Origin: Clostridia bacterium
GTDB lineage: Bacteria; Bacillota_A; Clostridia; Oscillospirales; CAG-272
Reading direction: 5' to 3'
DNA: 64,000 bases
Assembly (NCBI GenBank): GCA_017462125.1
Contig: JAFTRQ010000177.1
Span: 1-64,000, forward strand
Of this stretch, positions 15,775 to 25,500 are shown one piece after another. The notes under the pieces were generated by a model, which ran no database searches, was not told the DNA's origin, and was given only the letters and a program-made list of their open reading frames with translations. The position numbers and the translations under genes are program-made. Position 1 is the stretch's first letter. Each line of letters starts with the position of its first letter.

Positions 15775-16824
15775 ATGAAAAAAGTAACCGTCAACGCATC
15801 TCGCGTTTATGACATTATTATTGAAAAAGGAATTCTCGACCGTGCGGGAGAGGAAGCCTCAAGAATAATAAAGCCCTGCAAAGCAGCAATCCTGACTGAT
15901 TCTAACGTAGCTCCCCTTTACGCGGAGCGCTTGGAGCATTCACTCATCTCTGCAGGCTACGTTCCGCTTCGTTTTACCGTTGTGGCAGGCGAAGAGTCTA
16001 AATCCGCGGAGTCGTATTTAAGTTTCCTTAACTTTTTGGCCAAACATAAGATCACCCGCTCGGATTGCATCTTCGCTCTTGGCGGAGGGGTGGTAGGTGA
16101 CCTTGCGGGATTTGCCGCGGCGACGTACTTGCGCGGAATCAGATTTATCCAGATCCCCACAACGCTTCTTGCAATGGTCGATTCCTCCGTCGGAGGTAAA
16201 ACCGCAATTGACATCCCCTCGGGAAAAAATCTCGTTGGCGCATTCTACCAACCCTCGTTGGTGCTCTGTGACTATGAAACATTGGATACACTTTCCGACC
16301 ATATTTTTGCCGACGGTTGCGCAGAGGTCATCAAGTATGGAATCATAAACGACAAGTCCCTTTTCGAAAAGCTAAAAAAACCGATCAAGGAGCAGATCGA
16401 AGACATTATTGAAAATTGCGTCAGAGACAAGCGGGACGTAGTGGATGCTGATGAAAGAGACGTAGGCGTGCGTCAGCTTCTCAATCTGGGTCACACAGCG
16501 GCTCATTCCATTGAAATGCTCTCAAACTTTGAAATTTCTCACGGTAGCGCGGTGGCGATCGGAACCGCTTTGATCGCGCGTGCGGCACGGGCCTACGGAT
16601 ACTGCCCCGAGGAAGACGTTGCTGAGATCATCGCGATGCTGAAAGCATACAACTTACCCACGGAGTGCCCCTACAGTGCTCATGAGCTGACCGAGATCGC
16701 ACTTTCCGATAAAAAGCGAAGCGGAGGCAAGATCAATCTGATCGTTCCCTTCGGTATTGGCAACTCAAGAATCTTCGAAATCAGCATCGACGAGCTTGAA
16801 GACTTTTTCGCTAAAGGTCTCTGA
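15775..16824 (+). CDS. aroB: 3-Dehydroquinate synthase
   Basis: It converts DAHP to 3-dehydroquinate, using NAD and a divalent metal. The 349-residue protein has the usual length. It shows 'ALGGGVVGDLAGFAAATYLRG', the NAD-binding glycine-rich block, then 'QIPTTLLAMVDSSVGGKTAID' and the metal ligands in 'EVIKYG' and 'LLNLGHTAAHSIE' with a later 'SHGSAV' His. The Shine-Dalgarno is weak. It lies 30 bp after tyrA in the same operon. Confidence 0.95.
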   Translation: MKKVTVNASRVYDIIIEKGILDRAGEEASRIIKPCKAAILTDSNVAPLYAERLEHSLISAGYVPLRFTVVAGEESKSAESYLSFLNFLAKHKITRSDCIFALGGGVVGDLAGFAAATYLRGIRFIQIPTTLLAMVDSSVGGKTAIDIPSGKNLVGAFYQPSLVLCDYETLDTLSDHIFADGCAEVIKYGIINDKSLFEKLKKPIKEQIEDIIENCVRDKRDVVDADERDVGVRQLLNLGHTAAHSIEMLSNFEISHGSAVAIGTALIARAARAYGYCPEEDVAEIIAMLKAYNLPTECPYSAHELTEIALSDKKRSGGKINLIVPFGIGNSRIFEISIDELEDFFAKGL

Positions 16825-16851
16825 AACATCATAATTTAAGGAAAAATCCAT

Positions 16852-18096
16852 ATGGATAAAACATTTTACAAAAGCCACGTAAAGCGTGAGATCCGCGCTA
16901 TATCATCAAAATCCGAAGCGCATAGATATCTGATCTGTGCCGCGCTGGGAGACCGTGTGTGCGAGATCGTATGCACGGATACCAATGCGGACATTGACGC
17001 TACGGCAGAGTGCCTGAATGCATTGGGCGCAGACATCCAAAGAACAGCAGACGGATTTTTGGTCAATCCCATAAGTGAGATCCGCAAAAACCAAATTCTT
17101 GATTGTAACGAATCGGGCTCAACGCTCCGTTTTCTTCTGCCTCTCGCGTCTGCTCTGGGGGCGAACTGCCAATTTATAATGCGCGGCAGGCTGGCGAATC
17201 GCCCCCTTTCCCCGCTTTACGAATTGCTCTGCAGTAATGGCATGTCGCTTTCTCCTCAAGGAGTAAGCCCTTTAGAAGTGAAAGGTAAAATCCCCGCAGG
17301 CAACTACAGCGTTGCCGCAAACGTCTCCTCTCAATATATCAGCGGCTTGCTTTTTGCGCTTTCCGTGGCGGAGGGTGACAGCACACTCACGCTTGAGGAA
17401 AAGATTGAATCCGCGCCTTATATCGGTATGACGTTGGATGCGCTTCTTGCCTTCGGAGCCAACGTAACATTCGATGAGAGCACCGGAGCATTCAAAATCA
17501 AAGGTAAAAGAAGATTGACCTCCCCCGAGCGTCTGACCGTCGGCGGCGATTGGTCAAACGCGGCCTTCCCGTTGGTCGCGGGAGCAATCGGAGAATCCTC
17601 CGTTAATGTTTACGGATTGGATCTTAACAGCAGACAGGGTGACAGACGTATCCTGACCGTCCTTCAAAGAATGGGCGCTCTGATCACCTATAACAACGAC
17701 AGCATAACAGTTCACCCCTCCCCCTTGAGCGGAATTGAAATTGATGCGGCTGACATTCCCGATCTCGTTCCTATTCTGGCTGTCGCAGCCTCGGTTGCCA
17801 ACGGTGAAACAAGGATTTTCAATGCCGCACGGCTTCGTTTAAAGGAAAGCGATCGCATCGAGAGCGTTTGCAGCACACTCTCATCTCTCGGCGCTGAAAT
17901 CATCGCAACGAATGACGGGATGATTATTCGCGGACAGAAGATACTTTCGGGTGGAACGGTGGATTCCTACAATGATCATAGAATCGCTATGAGTGCCGCT
18001 ATCGCTTCTTTGGTATGTAGCTCCCCTGTGACGATCTCCGGTTTTGAAGCAATCAATAAGTCCTATCCAACCTTCCTCAATTGTTGGGAAGAATGA
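16852..18096 (+). CDS. aroA: 3-Phosphoshikimate 1-carboxyvinyltransferase (EPSP synthase)
   Basis: It transfers the enolpyruvyl group of PEP to shikimate 3-phosphate. The 414-residue protein shows the 'SKSEAHRYLICAAL' substrate loop near the N-terminus, 'NESGSTLRFLLPLA', 'SQYISGLLFAL', a 'GDWSNAAFPL' block, 'RLRLKESDRI' and 'SYNDHRIAMS'. The glycine-rich PEP loop reads NESGST where many enzymes have NAGT, a variation seen in class II-like enzymes; drug sensitivity cannot be judged from it. AAGGA lies upstream. It is in the aromatic operon. Confidence 0.94.
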   Translation: MDKTFYKSHVKREIRAISSKSEAHRYLICAALGDRVCEIVCTDTNADIDATAECLNALGADIQRTADGFLVNPISEIRKNQILDCNESGSTLRFLLPLASALGANCQFIMRGRLANRPLSPLYELLCSNGMSLSPQGVSPLEVKGKIPAGNYSVAANVSSQYISGLLFALSVAEGDSTLTLEEKIESAPYIGMTLDALLAFGANVTFDESTGAFKIKGKRRLTSPERLTVGGDWSNAAFPLVAGAIGESSVNVYGLDLNSRQGDRRILTVLQRMGALITYNNDSITVHPSPLSGIEIDAADIPDLVPILAVAASVANGETRIFNAARLRLKESDRIESVCSTLSSLGAEIIATNDGMIIRGQKILSGGTVDSYNDHRIAMSAAIASLVCSSPVTISGFEAINKSYPTFLNCWEE

Positions 18097-18119
18097 CTGA
18101 ACAAACACAAGGATTATTT

Positions 18120-19196
18120 ATGAAAAACGTATACGGATTCAATCTGAAATTAAATATTTTCGGCGGCTCACACGACGAAAAGATCGGCATGACACTTGAA
18201 GGGATTCCCGCAGGTGAGAAGATCGATTTTGACGCACTGAAGGCATTTATGGCACGTCGCGCACCGGGAAACGATGCTTACTCAACAAAAAGGAAGGAAC
18301 CCGACGAGCCGGTCTTCATTTCGGGCTTTGACGGAAACATTACCACAGGAGAGACGATCGAGGCTGTTATCTACAACAAGAATCAGCACTCGGGCGACTA
18401 TAGCTCGCTCTATGACGTTCCCCGTCCCTCGCACGCCGATTTTGCCGCAAGAATGAAATACGGTGATCAGGTCGACCTGCGTGGTGGCGGTCATTTTTCC
18501 GGCAGACTGACAGCCCCGATGTGCATCGCGGGCGGCATTTGTCTGCAGATATTGGCTCGAAAAAACATCTATATCGCGGCGCACATATCGTCGGTTGGCA
18601 ACGTTTGTGATGAGCTTTTTGACGCGGTCAACGTTACAAAAAGCGATTTTGATATACTTCACGCGCACAAATTTTCCACGATCAGCGACGAAAAGGGTGC
18701 CGAAATGCGTGAGATAATAGAATCGGCTCGTCTTGCAAAGGATTCGGTCGGCGGCACTGTGGAATGTGCGGCGATCGGTCTCCCTGCAGGACTTGGCGAG
18801 CATATGTTTATGGGTGTGGAAGGCAGGATCTCATCTATTGTATTCGGGATTCCCGCTGTTAAGGGCATAGAATTCGGCTTGGGATTCGGCTCTTCTGCCC
18901 TTTTGGGCTCGGAAAACAACGACCCCTTTGAGACCGACGGTGAAAAGGTCTATACAAAAACCAATCATTGCGGCGGTATCCTCGGCGGTATGACCGACGG
19001 TATGCCCCTCATTTTCCGCGCGGCAATGAAGCCAACACCATCCATCGGTAAGGAGCAGGACAGCATTTCCCTGTCTCGCAAGGAAAACGTAAAGCTGACA
19101 ATCGGCGGCAGACACGACCCCTGTGTTGTACCACGCGCAGTTCCGGTTTTTGAAGCCGCTTGCGCGCTGGCAATTATGGATATGCTTTTGGATTAA
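18120..19196 (+). CDS. aroC: Chorismate synthase
   Basis: It removes phosphate from EPSP to make chorismate, using reduced FMN. The start at 18120 is used because AAGG lies 8-11 nt upstream and the protein then begins MKNVYGFNLKLNIFGGSHDE. The 358 residues include 'RRAPGNDAYSTKRKEPD', 'RPSHADF', 'DLRGGGHFSGRLTA' and 'GRHDPCVVPRAVPV', all family hallmarks. The N-terminal 'G.SH' usually lies in 'GESHG'; here it reads GGSHDE, a divergent but retained His. It lies 23 bp after aroA. Confidence 0.93.
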   Translation: MKNVYGFNLKLNIFGGSHDEKIGMTLEGIPAGEKIDFDALKAFMARRAPGNDAYSTKRKEPDEPVFISGFDGNITTGETIEAVIYNKNQHSGDYSSLYDVPRPSHADFAARMKYGDQVDLRGGGHFSGRLTAPMCIAGGICLQILARKNIYIAAHISSVGNVCDELFDAVNVTKSDFDILHAHKFSTISDEKGAEMREIIESARLAKDSVGGTVECAAIGLPAGLGEHMFMGVEGRISSIVFGIPAVKGIEFGLGFGSSALLGSENNDPFETDGEKVYTKTNHCGGILGGMTDGMPLIFRAAMKPTPSIGKEQDSISLSRKENVKLTIGGRHDPCVVPRAVPVFEAACALAIMDMLLD

Positions 19197-19282
19197 GAAA
19201 AAAGAAGCTGTGTCAGACAATATGCTTTTTCGAATAAAAGATTGATTTTGAGTGCAGAGCGAAGCTCTGCGGAGGCAAAATA

Positions 19283-20431
19283 ATGGAACTTGATCTTACA
19301 AAACTGAGAGAAGAAATTAACGAGACCGACGAACAGATCGTCGAGCTCTTCAAAAAAAGAATGAACATCGCCGCAGGTGTTGCGGCATATAAAAAGGAGA
19401 ACGGTCTGCCCGTTCTTGACGCGGCGCGCGAAAGAGCACTGCTGGAGCGGATATCGCAATTGGCAGGTGAGGAATTTGACGGATACGCGAGAACTCTCTA
19501 CCACACTATGTTGGACGTATCCAAAGCATATCAGCAGACCAAGCTCAATCCCGAATCTGCGATATATAACGAAATCGAGACCGCTCTTGAAAAAACGGAA
19601 AAGGTTTTTCCCACAAGAGCCAAGGTTGCCTGTCAGGGAGTTGAGGGGGCGTATTCACAGATTGCCGCCGAAAAACTTTTTGAGCTACCCTCCATCGGAT
19701 ATTATCCCACATTTGACAGCGTATTCACCGCTATCGAAAAAGGCGAATGCCGATTCGGTGTACTTCCCATTGAAAACAGCACCGCAGGCTCGGTAAAGAA
19801 GGTCTATGAGTTGATGCTCGGTCACAAATTTTACATTGTGAAATCGGTCAGGCTCAAGGTGGATCACAACCTGCTTGCCAAAAGAGGCGTAAAGCTCGAG
19901 GACGTAAAGGAGATCATTTCCCACGAGCAGGCAATCAGCCAAAGCACCGCCTTTTTGAGAACGCTCCCCGGTGTGAAGGTCACCGTGGTAGCAAACACCG
20001 CAATCGCGGCCAAAACCGTTGCAGAATCGGGAAGAACCGATCTTGCAGCCCTTTCCTCCCGCTTCTGCGCAGAGCTTTATGGGCTTGATACACTCGCCAG
20101 TGCGGTTCAGGATATGGGCAATAACTATACAAGATTCATCTGTATTGCCAAAGAGCCCGCGGTCTATCCCGGCGCAGATAAGATCTCTTTGATGCTTGTC
20201 ACCTCCAACAAGCCCGGAGCGCTCTATCACACGCTTTCCTGCTTCAATGCGCTCGGTGTCAATATGACCAAGCTGGAATCCTGTCCGATCCCGGAGCGCG
20301 ATTTTGAATCTATGTTTTACTTTGATTTCACGGTCTCGGTCTACTCCGACACGCTGAAGAAGCTACTCTGTGAGCTCGAGGCAAGAAGTGAAAAATTCCG
20401 ACTTCTCGGTGCTTATTCCGAGATTGTGTAA
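19283..20431 (+). CDS. pheA: Bifunctional chorismate mutase/prephenate dehydratase (P-protein)
   Basis: It converts chorismate to prephenate and then to phenylpyruvate for phenylalanine. The 382 residues contain an AroQ-type chorismate mutase (about 1-88, 'LREEINETDEQIVELFKKRM'). A prephenate dehydratase domain follows at about 108-290 ('GVEGAYSQIAAEKL', 'VLPIENSTAGSV', 'NNYTRFICIAKE' with the TRF motif), then an ACT domain (about 300-382). The Phe-binding ESRP motif of the ACT domain reads ESCP here, so feedback sensitivity may differ. A GCAGAGC/GCTCTGC hairpin stands directly before the GGAGG site. Confidence 0.93.
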   Translation: MELDLTKLREEINETDEQIVELFKKRMNIAAGVAAYKKENGLPVLDAARERALLERISQLAGEEFDGYARTLYHTMLDVSKAYQQTKLNPESAIYNEIETALEKTEKVFPTRAKVACQGVEGAYSQIAAEKLFELPSIGYYPTFDSVFTAIEKGECRFGVLPIENSTAGSVKKVYELMLGHKFYIVKSVRLKVDHNLLAKRGVKLEDVKEIISHEQAISQSTAFLRTLPGVKVTVVANTAIAAKTVAESGRTDLAALSSRFCAELYGLDTLASAVQDMGNNYTRFICIAKEPAVYPGADKISLMLVTSNKPGALYHTLSCFNALGVNMTKLESCPIPERDFESMFYFDFTVSVYSDTLKKLLCELEARSEKFRLLGAYSEIV

Positions 20432-20485
20432 GTGTAAGGATAACGGTGCGAAAGCTACTTCTCTCCTTATAGGCAACTGAACCGT

Positions 20486-20563
20486 TTCACACGCAGATTT
20501 GCCCGTCGGCAAAATTAATCGATTACTATTTGTACCGCCGTTCGTGGCGGAATGGAGATTACT
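20486..20563 (+). repeat. Dispersed leader repeat before aroE-aroK (copy 1)
   Basis: This 78-bp stretch contains a hairpin TTTGCC/GGCAAA (20498-20513), the motif ATCGATT, a hairpin CCGCC/GGCGG (20535-20550) and the sequence AATGGAG, which is the ribosome-binding site of the next gene. A clearly similar stretch precedes the DUF4097 gene on the minus strand at 62258-62340. It seems to be a small dispersed element that delivers a hairpin and Shine-Dalgarno site. Confidence 0.65.
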
Positions 20564-21814
20564 ATGATTAACGGTAAAAAACACATACGATGCGGTCTGA
20601 TCGGTGAAAAGCTGGGCCACAGCTTTTCACCGCAAATACACAGGGAGCTTGCCGATTATTCCTACACGCTTTTCGAAATGTCGGAGGAAGAGGTAGGGGC
20701 ATTTCTGAAGAGCGACCGCTTCGATTCCACCAACGTCACGATCCCCTACAAAAAAACAGTAATGCCCTTTTTGGATGAGATCAGTGACGAAGCCTTGCGC
20801 ATCGGATCGGTCAATACGATAACGCGGACGGCAAGCGGCGGTCTGCGAGGAGATAACACTGACTATTACGGATTTTGGCACACCGTCGAGCAAAGCGGCA
20901 TCGTGATCAAGGACAAAAACGTACTGATCCTCGGCACGGGCGGTGCTTCTCTCACCGCACGTACGGTCAGCGCTGATATGGGTGCCGCAAAAATCACGTT
21001 TGTTTCCCGATCGGGTGACGTTAATTACGAAAACGTTTACGCTAAATGCTCCGACACGGAGATCATCATCAACTGCACACCTGTTGGAATGTATCCCAAC
21101 AACGGAGTATCCCCCGTAATCTTGGACAGATTCAAGCAATGTCTGGGCGTGATCGATATGATCTACAACCCCGCGCGCACAAAGCTTTTATTGGATGCTG
21201 AGCGGCTTGGCATCCCCCACAGCAACGGACTCCCGATGCTGGTTGCGCAAGCTAAAAAAGCATGTGAGCTCTTTCTTGGAGAACAGATCGACGACAGCGA
21301 GATCGATCGCATTACGGCTCTGATCGCAAACCAAACCGGCAACATCATACTTGTCGGAATGCCCGGCAGCGGAAAAACGACCGTCGGAAGGCTTCTTGCC
21401 GACATCACGGGACGCAAGGTAATCGACACCGATGAAATGATCACAGAGCAAAACGGAAGAACACCTGCAGAGATCATTCTCGCAGAGGGTGAGGACAATT
21501 TCCGAAAAGCCGAGCATATAGAAGTTTGCAATGCAGGAAAGCAGAGTGAAATGGTCATATCCACCGGTGGAGGCGTAGTGACACGAGAAGAAAACTACGA
21601 GCCCTTACACCAAAACGGAACGGTCTTTTTCATTCATCGCGCCATTGAAAAGCTGACAACCGATGACCGTCCTCTCTCACAACGTCAAAAACTCTCGGAA
21701 ATGTACAAAACAAGGCTTCCTATGTATCGCAGATTCTGCGATTTTGAGGTTTCTAACGACACTTCCCCCGAGGAATGCGCGAATCAAATTTTTAAAAAGC
21801 TCGGAAAGGTATAA
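20564..21814 (+). CDS. aroEK: Shikimate dehydrogenase-shikimate kinase fusion
   Basis: This 416-residue fusion carries out two consecutive shikimate steps. Residues about 1-265 are shikimate dehydrogenase: 'GLIGEKLGHSFSPQIH', 'NVTIPYKKTVMPF' with the catalytic Lys, 'GDNTDYYGF' and 'LILGTGGASLTA' for NADP. Residues about 270-416 are shikimate kinase: Walker A 'GMPGSGKTTVGRLLA', 'DTDEMI' for Mg and shikimate, 'ISTGGGVV' and a lid with 'DDRPLS'. The start at 20564 is chosen because GGAG lies 7-10 nt upstream, inside the dispersed leader repeat. Fusions of aroE with aroK occur in some Clostridia, but separate genes are the norm. Confidence 0.93.
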   Translation: MINGKKHIRCGLIGEKLGHSFSPQIHRELADYSYTLFEMSEEEVGAFLKSDRFDSTNVTIPYKKTVMPFLDEISDEALRIGSVNTITRTASGGLRGDNTDYYGFWHTVEQSGIVIKDKNVLILGTGGASLTARTVSADMGAAKITFVSRSGDVNYENVYAKCSDTEIIINCTPVGMYPNNGVSPVILDRFKQCLGVIDMIYNPARTKLLLDAERLGIPHSNGLPMLVAQAKKACELFLGEQIDDSEIDRITALIANQTGNIILVGMPGSGKTTVGRLLADITGRKVIDTDEMITEQNGRTPAEIILAEGEDNFRKAEHIEVCNAGKQSEMVISTGGGVVTREENYEPLHQNGTVFFIHRAIEKLTTDDRPLSQRQKLSEMYKTRLPMYRRFCDFEVSNDTSPEECANQIFKKLGKV

Positions 21815-21820
21815 ATAATA

Positions 21821-22252
21821 ATGAAGTTTTTAATTATAAACGGCCCTAATCTCAATATGTTAGGCCTTCGCGAGCCCGATATTTACGGCAAGCAGGACTA
21901 CAATGCTCTTTGCGAGTTGATCGGCAACACCTGTGATGGACTCGGTATTGAACACGAAATTTTTCAATCCAATCACGAGGGTGTAATCGTGGATAAGATT
22001 CAGGAGGCATACGGAAAGATTGACGGCATCGTCATCAACCCCGCAGCCTATACTCACACCTCGGTTGCGATTTTGGATGCACTGAAGGCGGTCTCTATCC
22101 CTACGGTTGAGGTTCATATTTCCGACATCAACACCCGCGAGGAATTCAGAAAGCATTCCTTCGTATCACTTGTTGCCATCAAAACCGTTGCGGGACTCGG
22201 ATTTGACGGCTATCGGGTGGCTATTGAATACCTGCACGGTCAATTAAAGTAA
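21821..22252 (+). CDS. aroQ: 3-Dehydroquinate dehydratase, type II
   Basis: It dehydrates 3-dehydroquinate to 3-dehydroshikimate. The 143-residue protein has the type II signature 'LIINGPNLNMLGLREPDIYG', including the catalytic Tyr, then 'QSNHEG', 'INPAAYTHTSVAI' and 'VEVHISDIN..EEFR', where the His is catalytic. It starts 6 bp after the aroE-aroK stop and is the last gene of the operon, completing the path to chorismate, prephenate and the Phe/Tyr keto acids. Only the final aminotransferase is absent from the cluster. Confidence 0.95.
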   Translation: MKFLIINGPNLNMLGLREPDIYGKQDYNALCELIGNTCDGLGIEHEIFQSNHEGVIVDKIQEAYGKIDGIVINPAAYTHTSVAILDALKAVSIPTVEVHISDINTREEFRKHSFVSLVAIKTVAGLGFDGYRVAIEYLHGQLK

Positions 22253-22267
22253 TCTTCATATGCCAAA

Positions 22268-22297
22268 GCACTCCGTCAAATGACGGAGTGCTTTTTT
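22268..22297 (+). terminator. Terminator of the aromatic operon
   Basis: A 10-bp perfect stem (GCACTCCGTC with its complement, loop AAAT) is followed by six T. It lies 15 bp after aroQ. Confidence 0.92.
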
Positions 22298-22372
22298 GGT
22301 ATAAATAAGCAAAAAAGAGCAAAATATCGGATTGTTTTTATCAATTGTGCAGAAAACACAGAAGATTTTACA

Positions 22373-22401
22373 TTGACTTTCTGAAACCGTTATGTTATAA
22401 T
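22373..22401 (+). promoter_or_regulatory. Promoter of the first giant lipoprotein gene
   Basis: TTGACT (22373-22378) and TATAAT (22396-22401) are 17 bp apart, with an extended -10 TG. The leader of about 110 nt contains an inverted repeat (CAGTAAAATA/TATTTTACTG). Confidence 0.8.
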
Positions 22402-22518
22402 CAAAACACCAAATACAGTAAAATATAAAAATCATCTCAGATTTCGTATTTTACTGAAATGTCTTCTGTGTTATAATGAACGTATAACCATCAAAACAAG
22501 CGACGAAAGGAACAGCTT

Positions 22519-25500
22519 ATGAAAAAAACAACGTTATCCCTGATTGCCCTTTTGCTGACAGCGACTATGCTGGTGGGAATCTTCGCCTCCTGCGGAGACA
22601 ACCTTAGTGTGGATGATGACACATCAGCCTCTACCGAAGCCGTTGTTGACAGCACCGACACAGGCGATTCGGAAAACAAATCCGACGAAACCGAAACACA
22701 GACGCCTGCACCCTCCATCAGTGATATAAAAAACGGGCTTCTGATTGAGAATGCAAATAAGCTTGCTAATGGCGTAAACGCATACTTCACCGATGGTAAG
22801 CGTACCGATTTTGCGCTGGTAAACCAAAATATGAGCCTTGAGTATGCATTGGCAAATCACAAGGATCAGCTGGTTACCTCTCTTGTGAGCGCTGAAGGAA
22901 ACACCTATCTGCAGAGCACGATGGACGTTTTTGTGAAAATGAAGAGCGGCCACACCTTCTACGCCTCCGATTCCACAAAGCACGCCACGGCAAACCTCTA
23001 TCGCTTCGGTTATTATATGTACGAGGCAAGATTTGAGGAGCAGGTATTCGTAGGCGATGTCGCGGTGGAGGATTCCCTTTCCTTCAATTTAAGGTCCATC
23101 ACCCGAAATCAAGCCAAGCCCTCTTATAATGACGACGGCTCCCTTCACCTTGAGGTTGGAGGCTCCGACCCCTACATCTCCTTCAAGGGTGTTGACTTTG
23201 CAGCATCCGATTATAACTTCGTGCAATTCACCATGAAGGCAAACGCTACGAAGCCCACAAACCTTGTCATCTATCTGAAGGCAGGCTCAAAGACAGGCTT
23301 TACGGAAAGTCAGGCAAAGTATTTCAACTTCTACAACGACGGCGAATACCACACCTACACGATTCCGATCTCCGAGGTCGACGACTATACGGGACAGGTC
23401 ACAGGATTGCGCTTTGACCTCAGCGGTGAAAAGGGCAGCAGCTTTGATATTTCCGATTTCAAGGTCATCAAGGGCGACGACGGCGGAACACCCGCAAACC
23501 TTAGCTTGAACCGCTCCTTCTTCGTCTATTCGGATAAGATGCACCACTATCTGCAGGTCGCAACCGGAGACGTTGCAACCACCGATATTGACAGCATCGG
23601 TCTTGAAACCAAGATCTCTGCCGACACGGTAGCAAAGCTGATCGTCAAGGACAAAAACGGAACGCACACCACGCTTGACGGAGTAGACTTTGCAAGCGTT
23701 GAATACGTTGGCTTTGACATCAAGGATGCAGGTATCTTCGGATACATTCTCCCTGCCGACAATTCGGGCGGAACGCTAACGGTAACGCTTGCAGACGGTG
23801 TCTATACCGTGATTCAATCCCGAGCACCCGAAAACGGAACAATTGAGCCTTCCGGCATTTATGATGATGAAAAAAAGCGCATCATTGCAAGTGTGCCGCT
23901 GAACGGAAACGACTTCTTTATGGGTCAGCGCATATATACCGACAGCAACCACGGTTTCGACACCTTCCTGCTTGAGGCAGAGCTTGAAAGACATCCTCTG
24001 ACAGCAGAAAACTTTATCGTAGATACGCAAAATTCTACCGATGCAAGCTTCGCCGGATACGATGCGCTTCGAGGCATCTACACCTTCAAGGTTGCAGGCG
24101 ATGGCTTCAACGGCCCCTATTACAGATATCCCAACAAGCATTACAACATCAAGTTCACCGTCAAGGGTGACAATAATGACCGTAGCCTCTATATTATGGC
24201 AGCATCGGAGACAGGTTGTCTTGAATCAGCAGCGCTGTTGGACGACAACAATATGATGATCCCGATCCCGATCGAGGTAGGTAAAAACTTCAGCGAATCC
24301 TCGGGCGAGCGCAACCGTTGGAACATTGACGACAAGAAATACGGCGAAGCAATCATTCCCATGCTGATCAAGGCCGGAAGTGAAGACAGCTATAACTTCA
24401 TCAATCTGTATCAGAATTGGGGACAGTACCCCTTGAAGCAGGTCTCCTGGATCCAATTCTACGCACCCTATTATCATCTTTCCACCGGCGTTACCGAAAC
24501 AAACTGTATCGTTCCCTATTATTCCTGTAAAAACGCTCGCGGATTGAATACGCTTCCCGACCATAGAACCATGTCGGCTCCCTTCTGGTCCGATCAGCCT
24601 CAGCATAACAGCTGCGGTTCTCATAAATGGTTGGTTTACACCGACGCCAACGGCGTTTACAGTGCAAGCGAGAATGCGCGAAACACCATCGACTCCTACG
24701 GTCCCACCTATGCCGACGTCACGATGGATTACATCTCCGATGATGGCAACATCAAGGTAACCTACACCCACACAGAATTTCCACAGACCGACGAGAACCG
24801 CGCGTATTACGAAATGAAATACGAGGTTCTCGGTGACGTCAGCTTTACCGACTTCAGCCGTGACTTCCATTTCTACAGAGTATCCTCTAACGATCCCACG
24901 GGTGTTTATCAGAATGTCGGTTATCTGAATGAAAACAATCAAAGCGTGATCGTCAACGCCGCGGTTGACAGCGAATCCAACAAATACGTTCTCGGCAACG
25001 AATGTCCTTACTTCTCTTATTTTAATATGAAGGGTTGGACCAGCACGAGCCAGCAGGGATACGCAAACCTCTCCTTCTTAGTCTACAATTCCGAATTCGT
25101 TATTGGCGGTCAAAAGGCAACTCCCAACTTTGCCATTGTTAACGATAAGAGCAGCGTTCGCATCTCCCTCGATCTCGGCGAGGTCACCTTGAAAGAAGGT
25201 GACAGCTTCGTTATCAACGCGATCGTTCTTCCTTGGGGCTCGCAGGAATCGGTTTACGACTCCAAGGAGTTTGCAGGCGACCAGAACGTTCGTGACGTTA
25301 GAGAGGATACCTTACTCAATCCCCTCACCCCCAAAGCGGTCGAAAACTGCGAGGTTCTCGACAGTGTATTCGTTCCCAAGCTGAAAACTACCAATGGCAA
25401 AAACGCGACCTTCACTCTGACAGGCGGCGAAAACAACGTAGCAGTACGTATTTACGGCTTTGATAAGGTAACCGTTCCCGTCATCGAAGAGCTTGTAGAC

